The notes under the pieces are model-generated. The model did not search any database. It was given only the letters and a program-made list of their open reading frames with translations, and had not been told where the DNA came from. From the NCBI RefSeq assembly GCF_030408815.1, contig NZ_CP047355.1, positions 1,426,001 to 1,490,000 of the forward strand: DNA of 64,000 nt. Reading direction: 5' to 3'. The position numbers were made by a program, and so were the translations under genes. This document shows positions 15,512 through 23,487 of the stretch, piece after piece. Source of the DNA: Corynebacterium freiburgense (GTDB lineage: Bacteria; Actinomycetota; Actinomycetes; Mycobacteriales; Mycobacteriaceae). Every line of letters begins with the position of its first letter. Position 1 is the first letter of the stretch.

Positions 15512-18283
15512 TTATGCGCCAATTGCTACAACACCCCGGCGAATCGCATCGATTGCTTGTCGCGCATTATTGCGGATTGCCGACGAATACCCAGTGGCAC
15601 GAACCTGCTCTAAAAGATCGATTACTTGGCGGCACCAGCGCACAAAATCACCTGGCGTAAGTTCTGCACCACTTTGTGCCGCAGCGGCCATACAATAACC
15701 CAAAGGTGCCCCGGCCGTCCACTGGTGAATAGCCAACGCAAAACCAGCCTCAGGCTGACGTGTTGGCGGCAATTGATGCCGCTGCTCATCAACCACTAAT
15801 TCATCCCAAATCCGTTCTGTATTATTCATTGCATCAGCCATAGCATCTGTGGCTGCCTCTGGAACCTTGCGGGATTCTTTACGGTTTTCAAATGTACACA
15901 TACTGACCACTCCGGCAAGCTCTGCAGGATCCAAGTCATCCCAAATGCCTCGCTTTAAACATTGTGCGACCAGTAAATCGGATTCATTATGGATTTGCGC
16001 TAAGCGCTGCCCTTCCTCCGTAATTGTTGGAGTATTTTCAGCGTCGAATTCTACATAATCCAATTCCGCTAATAATTGCAGAATTCGATCAAAGTGTTTG
16101 CCCAATGTATCCACCGCTGCGGACACTTTACCTTCCAGCACTGCAAGTTCGCGTTCCCTGCGCAACAATCGTTCACCAATACGCGCAAGGGTTTCGCGCT
16201 GCGGCCAATGATGCGCCTCATGAGTACGAACTTCTGCTCGTAACCGAGCAACTTTTTCGCCCCCACGAACTCTGGCCTGGAACTTTAAGCGCTTTGGGCG
16301 TGGATAATCACCACGGCGAAACGCTTCCACGATCGTGCTGGTACTGCGACGAGGTTTTTGAGTAATATCCCGCGGCAACCGCATATGGCCAACCACAATA
16401 GGTGGATTAGCAAAGGAATCTGCATCGATTCGACCAGACCACCCGGTTTCCATAGTTACCCAAGGACGAGGATCCTGCGCACTTTCTGCACCTCGAACAA
16501 CAACCGCTAAAATCGGCTTCTTTTTCCCAGGCAATGCCAATACATCACCAATCTGGGCTTTCCGTAGTATTGCCTTGACTTCCAAGAGCCGTTGCTCCAG
16601 ATTGCGACGTTTTGCCGCCCTCTCCTCCACTGTCAGTTTATGACGTAGCGAGAGGTAATCCCGAAAAATTTCTTCGGGATTAATATCTGGGTTTTCAAAT
16701 AAATGTGCTGGTGCAGATTCATGGATCGCCGCAGTAAATTCTTTGGATAATTCAGCTACGGTCTTTGCGGCACGTTGGGATTCCCGAACTTCATTCACTA
16801 CCGAACCATCCGCCTGATATTGTGCAAATGACTGTTCTAAAAGCCTGTGCGCTTGTGTATAACCAATGGTAGAAAGCAGGTTTACGCTCATATTATAGCC
16901 AGGCTGGAACGTAGAAATCAGAGGATATGTTCGAGTTGATGCAAGGCCAGCAACCATTCGGGGATCAAGGGCTGGTGCCCACTGAACCACCGCATTACCT
17001 TTAACGTCGATCCCGCGACGTCCAGCCCGACCAGTCAATTGCGTATATTGCCCAGGGGTTAATTCCACATGCGCTTCACCATCGAACTTCACTAGCCGCT
17101 CTAAAACTACGCTGCGGGCAGGCATATTAATACCGAGTGCAAGGGTTTCTGTGGCAAAAACTGCACGCACTAACCCACGAACAAAGAGTTTCTCAACCAC
17201 ATGTCGAAATGCTGGCAACATACCCGCATGGTGGGCGGCAAACCCGCGTTGTAATGCACGCTTCCATTGGCGGAAACGCAGAACTTCCAAATCAACCGTA
17301 GGAATATCTGCAACACCATCATCGACGATTTGGCCGATAAGTTCGGCTTCTTCATCCGTGGTTAAGTCCAGCTTTGAATGTAAACATTGCAATAATGCGC
17401 CATCGCATCCCGCGCGAGAAAAAATAAAAGTAATCGCCGGCAGCATGTTTTTGCCCTGTAAGATGCGTAAAACTTCCGGCCTACCCAATGGCCGGAAATC
17501 ACTTTCTGCACGCGGACCAGTGGTGGTATCACGGCGTTTACCGCTACTGCGTGCCCGAAAACCACCAGTATCCTGTGACCATTGCTCACGTACATGCTCG
17601 CGGTGCTCCAACCTGGTCACCGCGTGTTCTAAGGCCCGGTTAACTTCACCTTCTGCCCCAGGTTCAAAAAGTGGGTAAACTTTTCGGCCCACCATCATCC
17701 ATTGTTCTAATGGTACTGGCCGTATTTCAGAAACAATGACATCGGTATCGCCTCGAACTGTAGAAAGCCACGCCCCGAATTCCTCGGAGTTACTTACCGT
17801 TGCAGAAAGTCCAATGATGCGAATGTGCTCATCAAGATTAAGGATTACCTCTTCCCACACAGCCCCGCGGGAAGCATCGGCGAGAAAGTGGATTTCATCC
17901 ATGACCACATGGCTTAGACGCTCTAGTGTTGGGGATTCCGCATAAATCATATTGCGGAGTACCTCTGTGGTCATGACCACGATTTCTGCATTGCCATTAA
18001 TGGAAACATCACCAGTAAGCAGCCCTACTGTTTCCTCCCCATGGGCAGCTACAAGATCATGATATTTCTGATTGCTGAGCGCTTTAATCGGGGTGGTATA
18101 AAAACACTTTGTGCCTCGGGAAAGTGCTAGTGAAACAGCAAATTCCCCCACAATGGTTTTGCCTGCCCCAGTGGGAGCGCACACCAGGACTCCACGGTCT
18201 TCTTCCACGGCACGGCACCCCTGGATTTGAAATTGATCCAGGGGAAATTTTAAATTCGCCGTAAATTCGGAGAGGTGACTCAT
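15512..18283 (-). CDS. helY: Ski2/Mtr4-like DEIH-box helicase HelY
   Basis: A 923-residue superfamily 2 RNA helicase. Walker A APTGAGKT lies at residues 36-43, the DEIH box is in VVMDEIHFLAD, and LTGRAGRRGID is motif VI. The C-terminal third carries a DSHCT/Ski2-type domain. The product probably remodels RNA in processing or decay. The ATG at 18283 (MSHLSEF) is preferred over the TTG at 18292 because TTGGAGAAC sits at the right distance. It is 18 bp after tatC, as in mycobacteria (tatA-tatC-helY). Confidence 0.9.
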   Translation of the reverse strand: MSHLSEFTANLKFPLDQFQIQGCRAVEEDRGVLVCAPTGAGKTIVGEFAVSLALSRGTKCFYTTPIKALSNQKYHDLVAAHGEETVGLLTGDVSINGNAEIVVMTTEVLRNMIYAESPTLERLSHVVMDEIHFLADASRGAVWEEVILNLDEHIRIIGLSATVSNSEEFGAWLSTVRGDTDVIVSEIRPVPLEQWMMVGRKVYPLFEPGAEGEVNRALEHAVTRLEHREHVREQWSQDTGGFRARSSGKRRDTTTGPRAESDFRPLGRPEVLRILQGKNMLPAITFIFSRAGCDGALLQCLHSKLDLTTDEEAELIGQIVDDGVADIPTVDLEVLRFRQWKRALQRGFAAHHAGMLPAFRHVVEKLFVRGLVRAVFATETLALGINMPARSVVLERLVKFDGEAHVELTPGQYTQLTGRAGRRGIDVKGNAVVQWAPALDPRMVAGLASTRTYPLISTFQPGYNMSVNLLSTIGYTQAHRLLEQSFAQYQADGSVVNEVRESQRAAKTVAELSKEFTAAIHESAPAHLFENPDINPEEIFRDYLSLRHKLTVEERAAKRRNLEQRLLEVKAILRKAQIGDVLALPGKKKPILAVVVRGAESAQDPRPWVTMETGWSGRIDADSFANPPIVVGHMRLPRDITQKPRRSTSTIVEAFRRGDYPRPKRLKFQARVRGGEKVARLRAEVRTHEAHHWPQRETLARIGERLLRRERELAVLEGKVSAAVDTLGKHFDRILQLLAELDYVEFDAENTPTITEEGQRLAQIHNESDLLVAQCLKRGIWDDLDPAELAGVVSMCTFENRKESRKVPEAATDAMADAMNNTERIWDELVVDEQRHQLPPTRQPEAGFALAIHQWTAGAPLGYCMAAAAQSGAELTPGDFVRWCRQVIDLLEQVRATGYSSAIRNNARQAIDAIRRGVVAIGA

Positions 18284-18301
18284 GTTCTCCAACCTACCTG
18301 G

Positions 18302-19339
18302 TTAGAGAACATCGTCGAAGTCCGAATCACCTCTTTCGGCGTGATTTCCGCGCATTTCCGCACCACGCATATTCGGCGGAGTGTGCTCTTGCGGTGCGCG
18401 TATTGGGGTTGGGGCTGAAATACTCGTTGATGGTGCTATGCCGTCAGCATCATCGATCCCGCCTGAGGCTGCGATTGGCGAGGATTCATCATCATCCACA
18501 TCGAGCCAATCTGGGCGCTGGCGACTACGTCGCCTATCATTAAAGCGCGCAAATTGGATTGAGATTTCCACAAGTACAACCAGGGCAATAGCAAGAATTA
18601 CCATTGATACAGGGTCTTGCCCGGGGGTCATAAATGCTGCGAAAACAGCCAGCAGCATAATAATCAATCGACGTTTGGTTTTCAGTTGCTCGTAGCTAAT
18701 CAAACCAACGATATTAAGCATCGCGATAATAAGCGGGACTTCAAAACTCACGCCAAAGATGACCAAAAACGCCAAGAGGAACCCGAAATATTGTTCACCA
18801 TTAAGGGCTGTAGTTTGGGTATCTGCGCCAATCGTCAGCAGAAACGCTAAACCGTAGGCGATCACAAAATATGCAAGAATCGCGCCGGAAATAAAAAGGA
18901 ATACGGCCGCGGTAACAAAGGTAAATGTCCAGCGCCGTTCATTCTTCATTAATCCTGGGGTAATAAAACCCCAAAGCTGCGCTAACCAAATTGGCGAAGC
19001 CACAACAGAGCCAGCAAGTGCACCAACTTTAAGCCTCAGCATAAACATTTCAAATGGCCCTGTAGCAAGTAACTTACAGGACCCATCTGGGGAAAAACTT
19101 GCTCGCGCTTCCGGCGGAAGACTGCAGTAGGGTCCTCGGAGGATTTCACCAAGTGTGGGGATGCCAAAAAGCGAGTTTTGATACCACCAAAACCCGAATA
19201 TCGTTCCCACAGCTAAGGCAAGCAAGGAGATAATAAGCCGACGGCGGAGCTCTTGAATATGCTCCACCAAAGACATTGAACCGTCTTTTGCACGTCGTTT
19301 CTTTTTGTTTTCCTTAGGTTTACTATTAGCGGTGCTCAT
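18302..19339 (-). CDS. tatC: Sec-independent protein translocase subunit TatC
   Basis: A 345-residue polytopic membrane protein, the receptor for twin-arginine signal peptides. Seen: MSLVEHIQELRRRLIISLLAL (the TatC N-terminal signature), FITPGLMKNERRW, and six hydrophobic segments. A charged, disordered tail of about 80 residues follows (RRRSRQRPDWLDVDDDESS onward), longer than in E. coli but common in actinobacteria. Located 20 bp after tatA. Confidence 0.95.
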   Translation of the reverse strand: MSTANSKPKENKKKRRAKDGSMSLVEHIQELRRRLIISLLALAVGTIFGFWWYQNSLFGIPTLGEILRGPYCSLPPEARASFSPDGSCKLLATGPFEMFMLRLKVGALAGSVVASPIWLAQLWGFITPGLMKNERRWTFTFVTAAVFLFISGAILAYFVIAYGLAFLLTIGADTQTTALNGEQYFGFLLAFLVIFGVSFEVPLIIAMLNIVGLISYEQLKTKRRLIIMLLAVFAAFMTPGQDPVSMVILAIALVVLVEISIQFARFNDRRRSRQRPDWLDVDDDESSPIAASGGIDDADGIAPSTSISAPTPIRAPQEHTPPNMRGAEMRGNHAERGDSDFDDVL

Positions 19340-19359
19340 ATGACGTCGCCGCTACTCCA

Positions 19360-19623
19360 CTACTGTTGTGGTTGTTGTGGTTGTTGCTGCGGAGCAGGCT
19401 GTGCCTGAGGAGCTTGCACCTGGGTGGGTTGTTGTACCGGCTGAGGAGCAATGGCACGTTGTTCTGCGATTTCGTCGTCTTTGCTCATTTCCTTAACTTC
19501 GGATTTGAAAATGCGCATTGAGCGACCAAGTGACCGTGCAGCTTCCGGCAATTTCTTCGCACCGAATAGCAACACAACTAGGACTGCAAGGATTATAAAT
19601 TCGGTGGGTCCGAGATTAGGCAT
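19360..19623 (-). CDS. tatA: twin-arginine translocase subunit TatA
   Basis: An 87-residue single-span membrane protein forming the Tat pore. Seen: [29 protein letters not shown] followed by an amphipathic helix (read in parts). The last third is unusually rich in Gln and Pro ([20 protein letters not shown]). A strong GGAGGAAAT lies before the ATG. It is 23 bp after pafC. Confidence 0.95.
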   Translation of the reverse strand: MPNLGPTEFIILAVLVVLLFGAKKLPEAARSLGRSMRIFKSEVKEMSKDDEIAEQRAIAPQPVQQPTQVQAPQAQPAPQQQPQQPQQ

Positions 19624-19646
19624 TGTATTTCCTCCAACAGTGGAAA

Positions 19647-20609
19647 TTAGTTGTCTGACGTTTCATCATACGCTGCCAAGGCTGACCGCGAACGATCACC
19701 CATAGCTGAAACCAGTGACGTGGGTTTAACTATACTAACCCGATCGGCATTGCTTAATGCGAAACGTACAATCCAATTCTCAGACAACAATGGCATTGTG
19801 GCACTAAACCAGTGGTCATCAAGCTTTTCACCGATGGTTATTGGGAAATAGTCTGCCAACCATAGTGCATCTGCGGCAATTTTGAGCTCTACTTCCTCTC
19901 TCCCAAAATCAAAAGGGTTTTTGGTATTGAACTTTAAGCGATCCAGATGAGGTTGCGCTGGTTTGTCTAAAACTTCGATGGCTTGTATACGGTCTGTGCG
20001 AAATGTTCGATGCGCATCTGCAGCCTCGTCCCAGGCAGTGAGATATGTAATGCCTTCCCTGGAAAACACTCGGGCGGGACTTACCGTTCGTTGGGAACGT
20101 TCATCATTGCTAGCGCTGTGGTACTCAAATTGCACTTGCGTTTGCTGTTCGAGGGCGGTTCGAATGGCTTCAAGGACCGGTTGAGTGGGCACTTCACCAG
20201 CGATGGAATCTACCAGGGCAACAGTTTCTTCCTGCATAATGCTGCGAAGTTTCTTCGCCGCGCTCAATACTGCGGAACGATCGGTCAAGCCTGGAACATT
20301 TTCCAGCGAATCTAAAGCCAAAAGCAGTGCACCAGCTTCGGTTTGGGTCAAGCGTAGTGGCTGGTCCATACCTTGATTATTGGTAACGGAAACACCCATA
20401 TAACTGTGTTCAAGGTCGACTAAATCATCGGGAAACATCCCCGGCAGACCGCAGCACCATAGCCTATCGAGGTCATCTTTAATTTCATTAGGTTTCCTGC
20501 CCAGATCCGTTGCCGCCTCCATAATGGTGCGATCAGGGTGCGCCTCAAAATACGGCAATAGATTCAGCATGCGAACCAAATCTTCTAAACGTGCTGCATT
20601 AACGCCCAT
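19647..20609 (-). CDS. pafC: WYL-domain regulator PafC
   Basis: A 320-residue protein with an N-terminal winged-helix-like segment and a WYL domain ([32 protein letters not shown]). In mycobacteria PafB and PafC form a heterodimeric activator of the LexA-independent DNA damage response, although they were named for the pupylation locus. Its ATG lies 11 bp inside pafB, so the two are translationally coupled. GGAGGTTTACA precedes the start. Confidence 0.9.
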   Translation of the reverse strand: MGVNAARLEDLVRMLNLLPYFEAHPDRTIMEAATDLGRKPNEIKDDLDRLWCCGLPGMFPDDLVDLEHSYMGVSVTNNQGMDQPLRLTQTEAGALLLALDSLENVPGLTDRSAVLSAAKKLRSIMQEETVALVDSIAGEVPTQPVLEAIRTALEQQTQVQFEYHSASNDERSQRTVSPARVFSREGITYLTAWDEAADAHRTFRTDRIQAIEVLDKPAQPHLDRLKFNTKNPFDFGREEVELKIAADALWLADYFPITIGEKLDDHWFSATMPLLSENWIVRFALSNADRVSIVKPTSLVSAMGDRSRSALAAYDETSDN

Positions 20610-21552
20610 TGTAAACCTCCGCTGCTTGCTGCAATTGCGTTACGACGTCCCGGCGCACCTGCTCAGGCGCCAGCACCACCGCATGCGGTGCATAGGCCGC
20701 AGCCATACGCACCAACCAATCTCGATCAATATTTTGAAGATCCCACGTACCATCATTACGCTGTGTTCCCTGAGACGTAAGCTCATAAGCCCGGCCCGGT
20801 TCGACAGAGATGTGGGCGTCGATTAGCTCTTTGCCTTGACGTAACGTTTGCTCCACAATCTCCTGTAAATCAGCGTCCCCACGGATATATTCGGCCGCTC
20901 CAGTAATAGCAATATTGCTTACTCGGGTAATCCGAAATGAGCGCGGAGCTTTACGATCAATATCAAAACCCACTAAATACAAACGATCCCGAACATTGAC
21001 CAAGCCCCAAGGGTCCATCGTACGGATGACTGCATCGGTGGTTTTTGTCGACTGATAATCAAAGCTAATGCGTCGACCTTTACGAGTGGCCGTTAATAAT
21101 GCATCTAATTGTTTGGCGCTTAACCCCGAAACATCATTGGTAGCCGTAAATTGCGGGGCTGCGCTTAATTCTCGATCGGCACCCCCAGCGGCGAGCTTTG
21201 TCCATCCGGAGCGGGCAAAAGCCCCGAGGTCACGATCGAAACCGAGCTCCCCGGCCAGCCCTAAGACCGTGGCTTCAGCGGGAGTAAAGTTTACCGGCGG
21301 CAACATATATTGTTCCCTTTGAAGCCGATAACCTGCCTGTGCTACCGATTCAATTGGAACCCCGACCTTAGCTAGAATTGCACGATCCCGAGTAAAAATC
21401 GTATGAAATGAAGCCGCCGAATACTGGCTATAGCCATCAACATTTTCATGAATCCATTGCGGAGTAAGAAACTTCCGCCCCAGACGGTCGGCATTTAAAA
21501 ACGCAAACGTTAGATTTGTTAAACGCTCAATCACATGGTCTCGAGCAGCCAT
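20599..21552 (-). CDS. pafB: WYL-domain regulator PafB
   Basis: A 317-residue partner of PafC. The N-terminal winged helix (TNLTFAFLNADRLGRKFLTP; FTRDRAILAKVGVPIE) is followed by a WYL domain (RRISFDYQSTKT; LYLVGFDIDRKAPRSFRI). It is expected to act with PafC on DNA-damage promoters. The gene is 2 bp from pafA and overlaps pafC, keeping the pafA-pafB-pafC order seen in other actinobacteria. Confidence 0.9.
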   Translation of the reverse strand: MAARDHVIERLTNLTFAFLNADRLGRKFLTPQWIHENVDGYSQYSAASFHTIFTRDRAILAKVGVPIESVAQAGYRLQREQYMLPPVNFTPAEATVLGLAGELGFDRDLGAFARSGWTKLAAGGADRELSAAPQFTATNDVSGLSAKQLDALLTATRKGRRISFDYQSTKTTDAVIRTMDPWGLVNVRDRLYLVGFDIDRKAPRSFRITRVSNIAITGAAEYIRGDADLQEIVEQTLRQGKELIDAHISVEPGRAYELTSQGTQRNDGTWDLQNIDRDWLVRMAAAYAPHAVVLAPEQVRRDVVTQLQQAAEVYNGR

Positions 21553-21554
21553 TA

Positions 21555-23030
21555 CTATATACCTCGCTGAGTTTTCATATATTCAATAAGCTCATCAACA
21601 CGATCATCAATAGTTGCAAAAGGATCCCCAAGCTCTACCGAGATTGGCTCTGGACGATTTACCTTTAACCGCATCCAATCCACAGTCACCGAAGCTTGCA
21701 GATCATATGCTGCGGATAAAAACTCCCCACGCAGTTTTGCTCGAGTAGTTTGAGGTGCGACCCCGCTTGCCGCCTGGGTAATTCCGGCAGGATCAATCCA
21801 GCGTTGCACCAACCCTTTAGACTCCAAAACCGAATAAAGACCGCGACCTTGACGCACATCATGATACGCCAAATCCACTTGCAAAAGCTTTGGATGGTCA
21901 AGCTCAAAACCATGACGATGCTGGAACCGCTCTAGCAGTTTACGCTTAATCACCCAATCGATTTCCGTATCTACCGCAGAGAAATCTTGGGTTTCAATGG
22001 CCCGAAGTACTCGGTCCCAAAGATCAACAACACGATGTAAATCAGAATCCAATACCCCCGAAGCACGCTGTGGGCGTTGTTTTAGCCACTGTGTAGCCGC
22101 ATCACAATAGGCACGTTGAATTTCCAGTGCTGAAACTTGATTTCCATTCCGTAATCGGATTGGCGTATTGCCTGTGGTGTCACGTGCGATTTCCCGTATT
22201 GATGCAATTTCGTTTTCTAATGCGAAATCTGGAAGTGGCCAGCCGGCCTCAATAAGTTCTAGCACAAGCAGTGTTGAACCGATTTTTAGTGCAAAGGTTG
22301 GCTCCGCCATATTAGAATCACCAACAATAATATGTAGCCTTCGGTATTGCCGTGAATCCGCATGAGGTTCATCACGAGTATTAATAATGGGGCGCGATCG
22401 TGTAGTTGCTGACGAAACACCTTCCCACACATGATCTGCACGCTGTGAAATGCAATACCCAAGGCCAAAAGGATCCTGTTCGGAGCGCACTAATGGTCGG
22501 TAGATTTTTCCGGCCCCCACAAGGAGTTGGCGGGTAATTAAAAACGGTAGTAGTACATTGCCTAGTGTACGTAGCACCGTGGATCGACTCACAAGGTAAT
22601 TTTCATGGCAGCCGTATGAATTACCGAAGGAATCCACATTGTTTTTAAATAAAAACACCTGGCCAGCAATGCCTTCTTGCGCTAATGAAATCTCCGCTTG
22701 CTGCGCCAATTGATCAACAATCTGATCCCCTGCTTTATCGTAAGTGAGCAATTGCGCAATGCTATCGCATTCAGGTGTGGCATATTCTGGGTGCGAGCCA
22801 ACATCAAGGTACAAACGTCCCGCATTTGGCAAAAACACATTTGCGCTGCCATAGGTATCCACTATGGGCCGAAAGACATACCGGGCGATTTCTTCGGGCC
22901 CCAACCTACGACGCCCATCAAACGTACATGTAATACCGTACTCCGTCTCAACGCCGGCAATCCGACGGACCATAATCTGAGAATCCGGGGGTGGTGAAAA
23001 CGGTACCCTATTGTGCCGTGTATTGGTCAC
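21555..23030 (-). CDS. pafA: Pup--protein ligase PafA
   Basis: A 491-residue glutamine-synthetase-fold ligase that joins the C-terminal glutamate of Pup to substrate lysines. Seen: metal/ATP site GVETEYGITCTF, catalytic Asp in YLDVGSHPEYATPE, FLFKNNVDSFGNSYGCHENYL, and SRPIINTRDEPHAD. The GTG at 23030 overlaps the pup stop as GTGA and has AAAGGGTGG upstream; the ATG at 22973 (MVRRIAG) would match the usual family start but has no clear ribosome-binding site. No prcB/prcA genes lie between pup and pafA, unlike mycobacteria. Confidence 0.94.
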   Translation of the reverse strand: MTNTRHNRVPFSPPPDSQIMVRRIAGVETEYGITCTFDGRRRLGPEEIARYVFRPIVDTYGSANVFLPNAGRLYLDVGSHPEYATPECDSIAQLLTYDKAGDQIVDQLAQQAEISLAQEGIAGQVFLFKNNVDSFGNSYGCHENYLVSRSTVLRTLGNVLLPFLITRQLLVGAGKIYRPLVRSEQDPFGLGYCISQRADHVWEGVSSATTRSRPIINTRDEPHADSRQYRRLHIIVGDSNMAEPTFALKIGSTLLVLELIEAGWPLPDFALENEIASIREIARDTTGNTPIRLRNGNQVSALEIQRAYCDAATQWLKQRPQRASGVLDSDLHRVVDLWDRVLRAIETQDFSAVDTEIDWVIKRKLLERFQHRHGFELDHPKLLQVDLAYHDVRQGRGLYSVLESKGLVQRWIDPAGITQAASGVAPQTTRAKLRGEFLSAAYDLQASVTVDWMRLKVNRPEPISVELGDPFATIDDRVDELIEYMKTQRGI

Positions 23031-23215
23031 TGCCCACCCTTTTGTACATATGAGCGAACAAACTCTTCGGCGTTATTTTCGAGCAAACCATCGATTTCAT
23101 CTAGGAGTTCATCAGTGTCTTGAGTATTGATCTGAACCTGACCAAAAGCCTGTTCAAATTCATTATTTTCGTCGCTACCACCGGAGCGCTGAATATGTGA
23201 TTGCGATGTAGACAT
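23027..23215 (-). CDS. pup: prokaryotic ubiquitin-like protein Pup
   Basis: A 62-residue intrinsically disordered modifier. The C-terminal region ELLDEIDGLLENNAEEFVRS contains the ARC/Mpa-binding helix, and the protein ends in YVQKGGQ. The final Gln must be deamidated to Glu by Dop before ligation, and dop is present at 26110-27579. pup is separated from dop by an oppositely oriented gene and overlaps pafA by 4 bp. Confidence 0.95.
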   Translation of the reverse strand: MSTSQSHIQRSGGSDENNEFEQAFGQVQINTQDTDELLDEIDGLLENNAEEFVRSYVQKGGQ

Positions 23216-23376
23216 AATGTTGTGGCCTTTCTCAAATCACGAACGGTTGCCCTTTTACGTTAGTCTTTCGTCAGAGCGCCGCGGGGGCAATGGGGTACCC
23301 CCATCAGTTTTGAAGGTGATCTAAGGATACGTGAAGTAAGGCATACCTCTGCTAACTTTCTTAACAGTTTGCCGAA

Positions 23377-23395
23377 TTAGGCTTGGCTAGCGTTA
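23377..23395 (+). promoter_or_regulatory. DtxR-like iron box upstream of the HtaA-domain gene
   Basis: TTAGGCTTGGCTAGCGTTA matches 14 of 19 positions of the DtxR consensus TTAGGTTAGGCTAACCTAA. It lies 93-111 bp before the GTG start of the HtaA-domain gene and just before a TAATAA that could be its -10 element. This would place the gene under iron repression, in line with heme capture. Confidence 0.55.
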
Positions 23396-23487
23396 ATAAT
23401 TCGAGCCTTAAACTTAGGCGCAGCTCAGTTTCCGGCAAATTGCTGCTTGTTTTACCTGACCTACCGTTCACGCTAAGGAAGTACATC

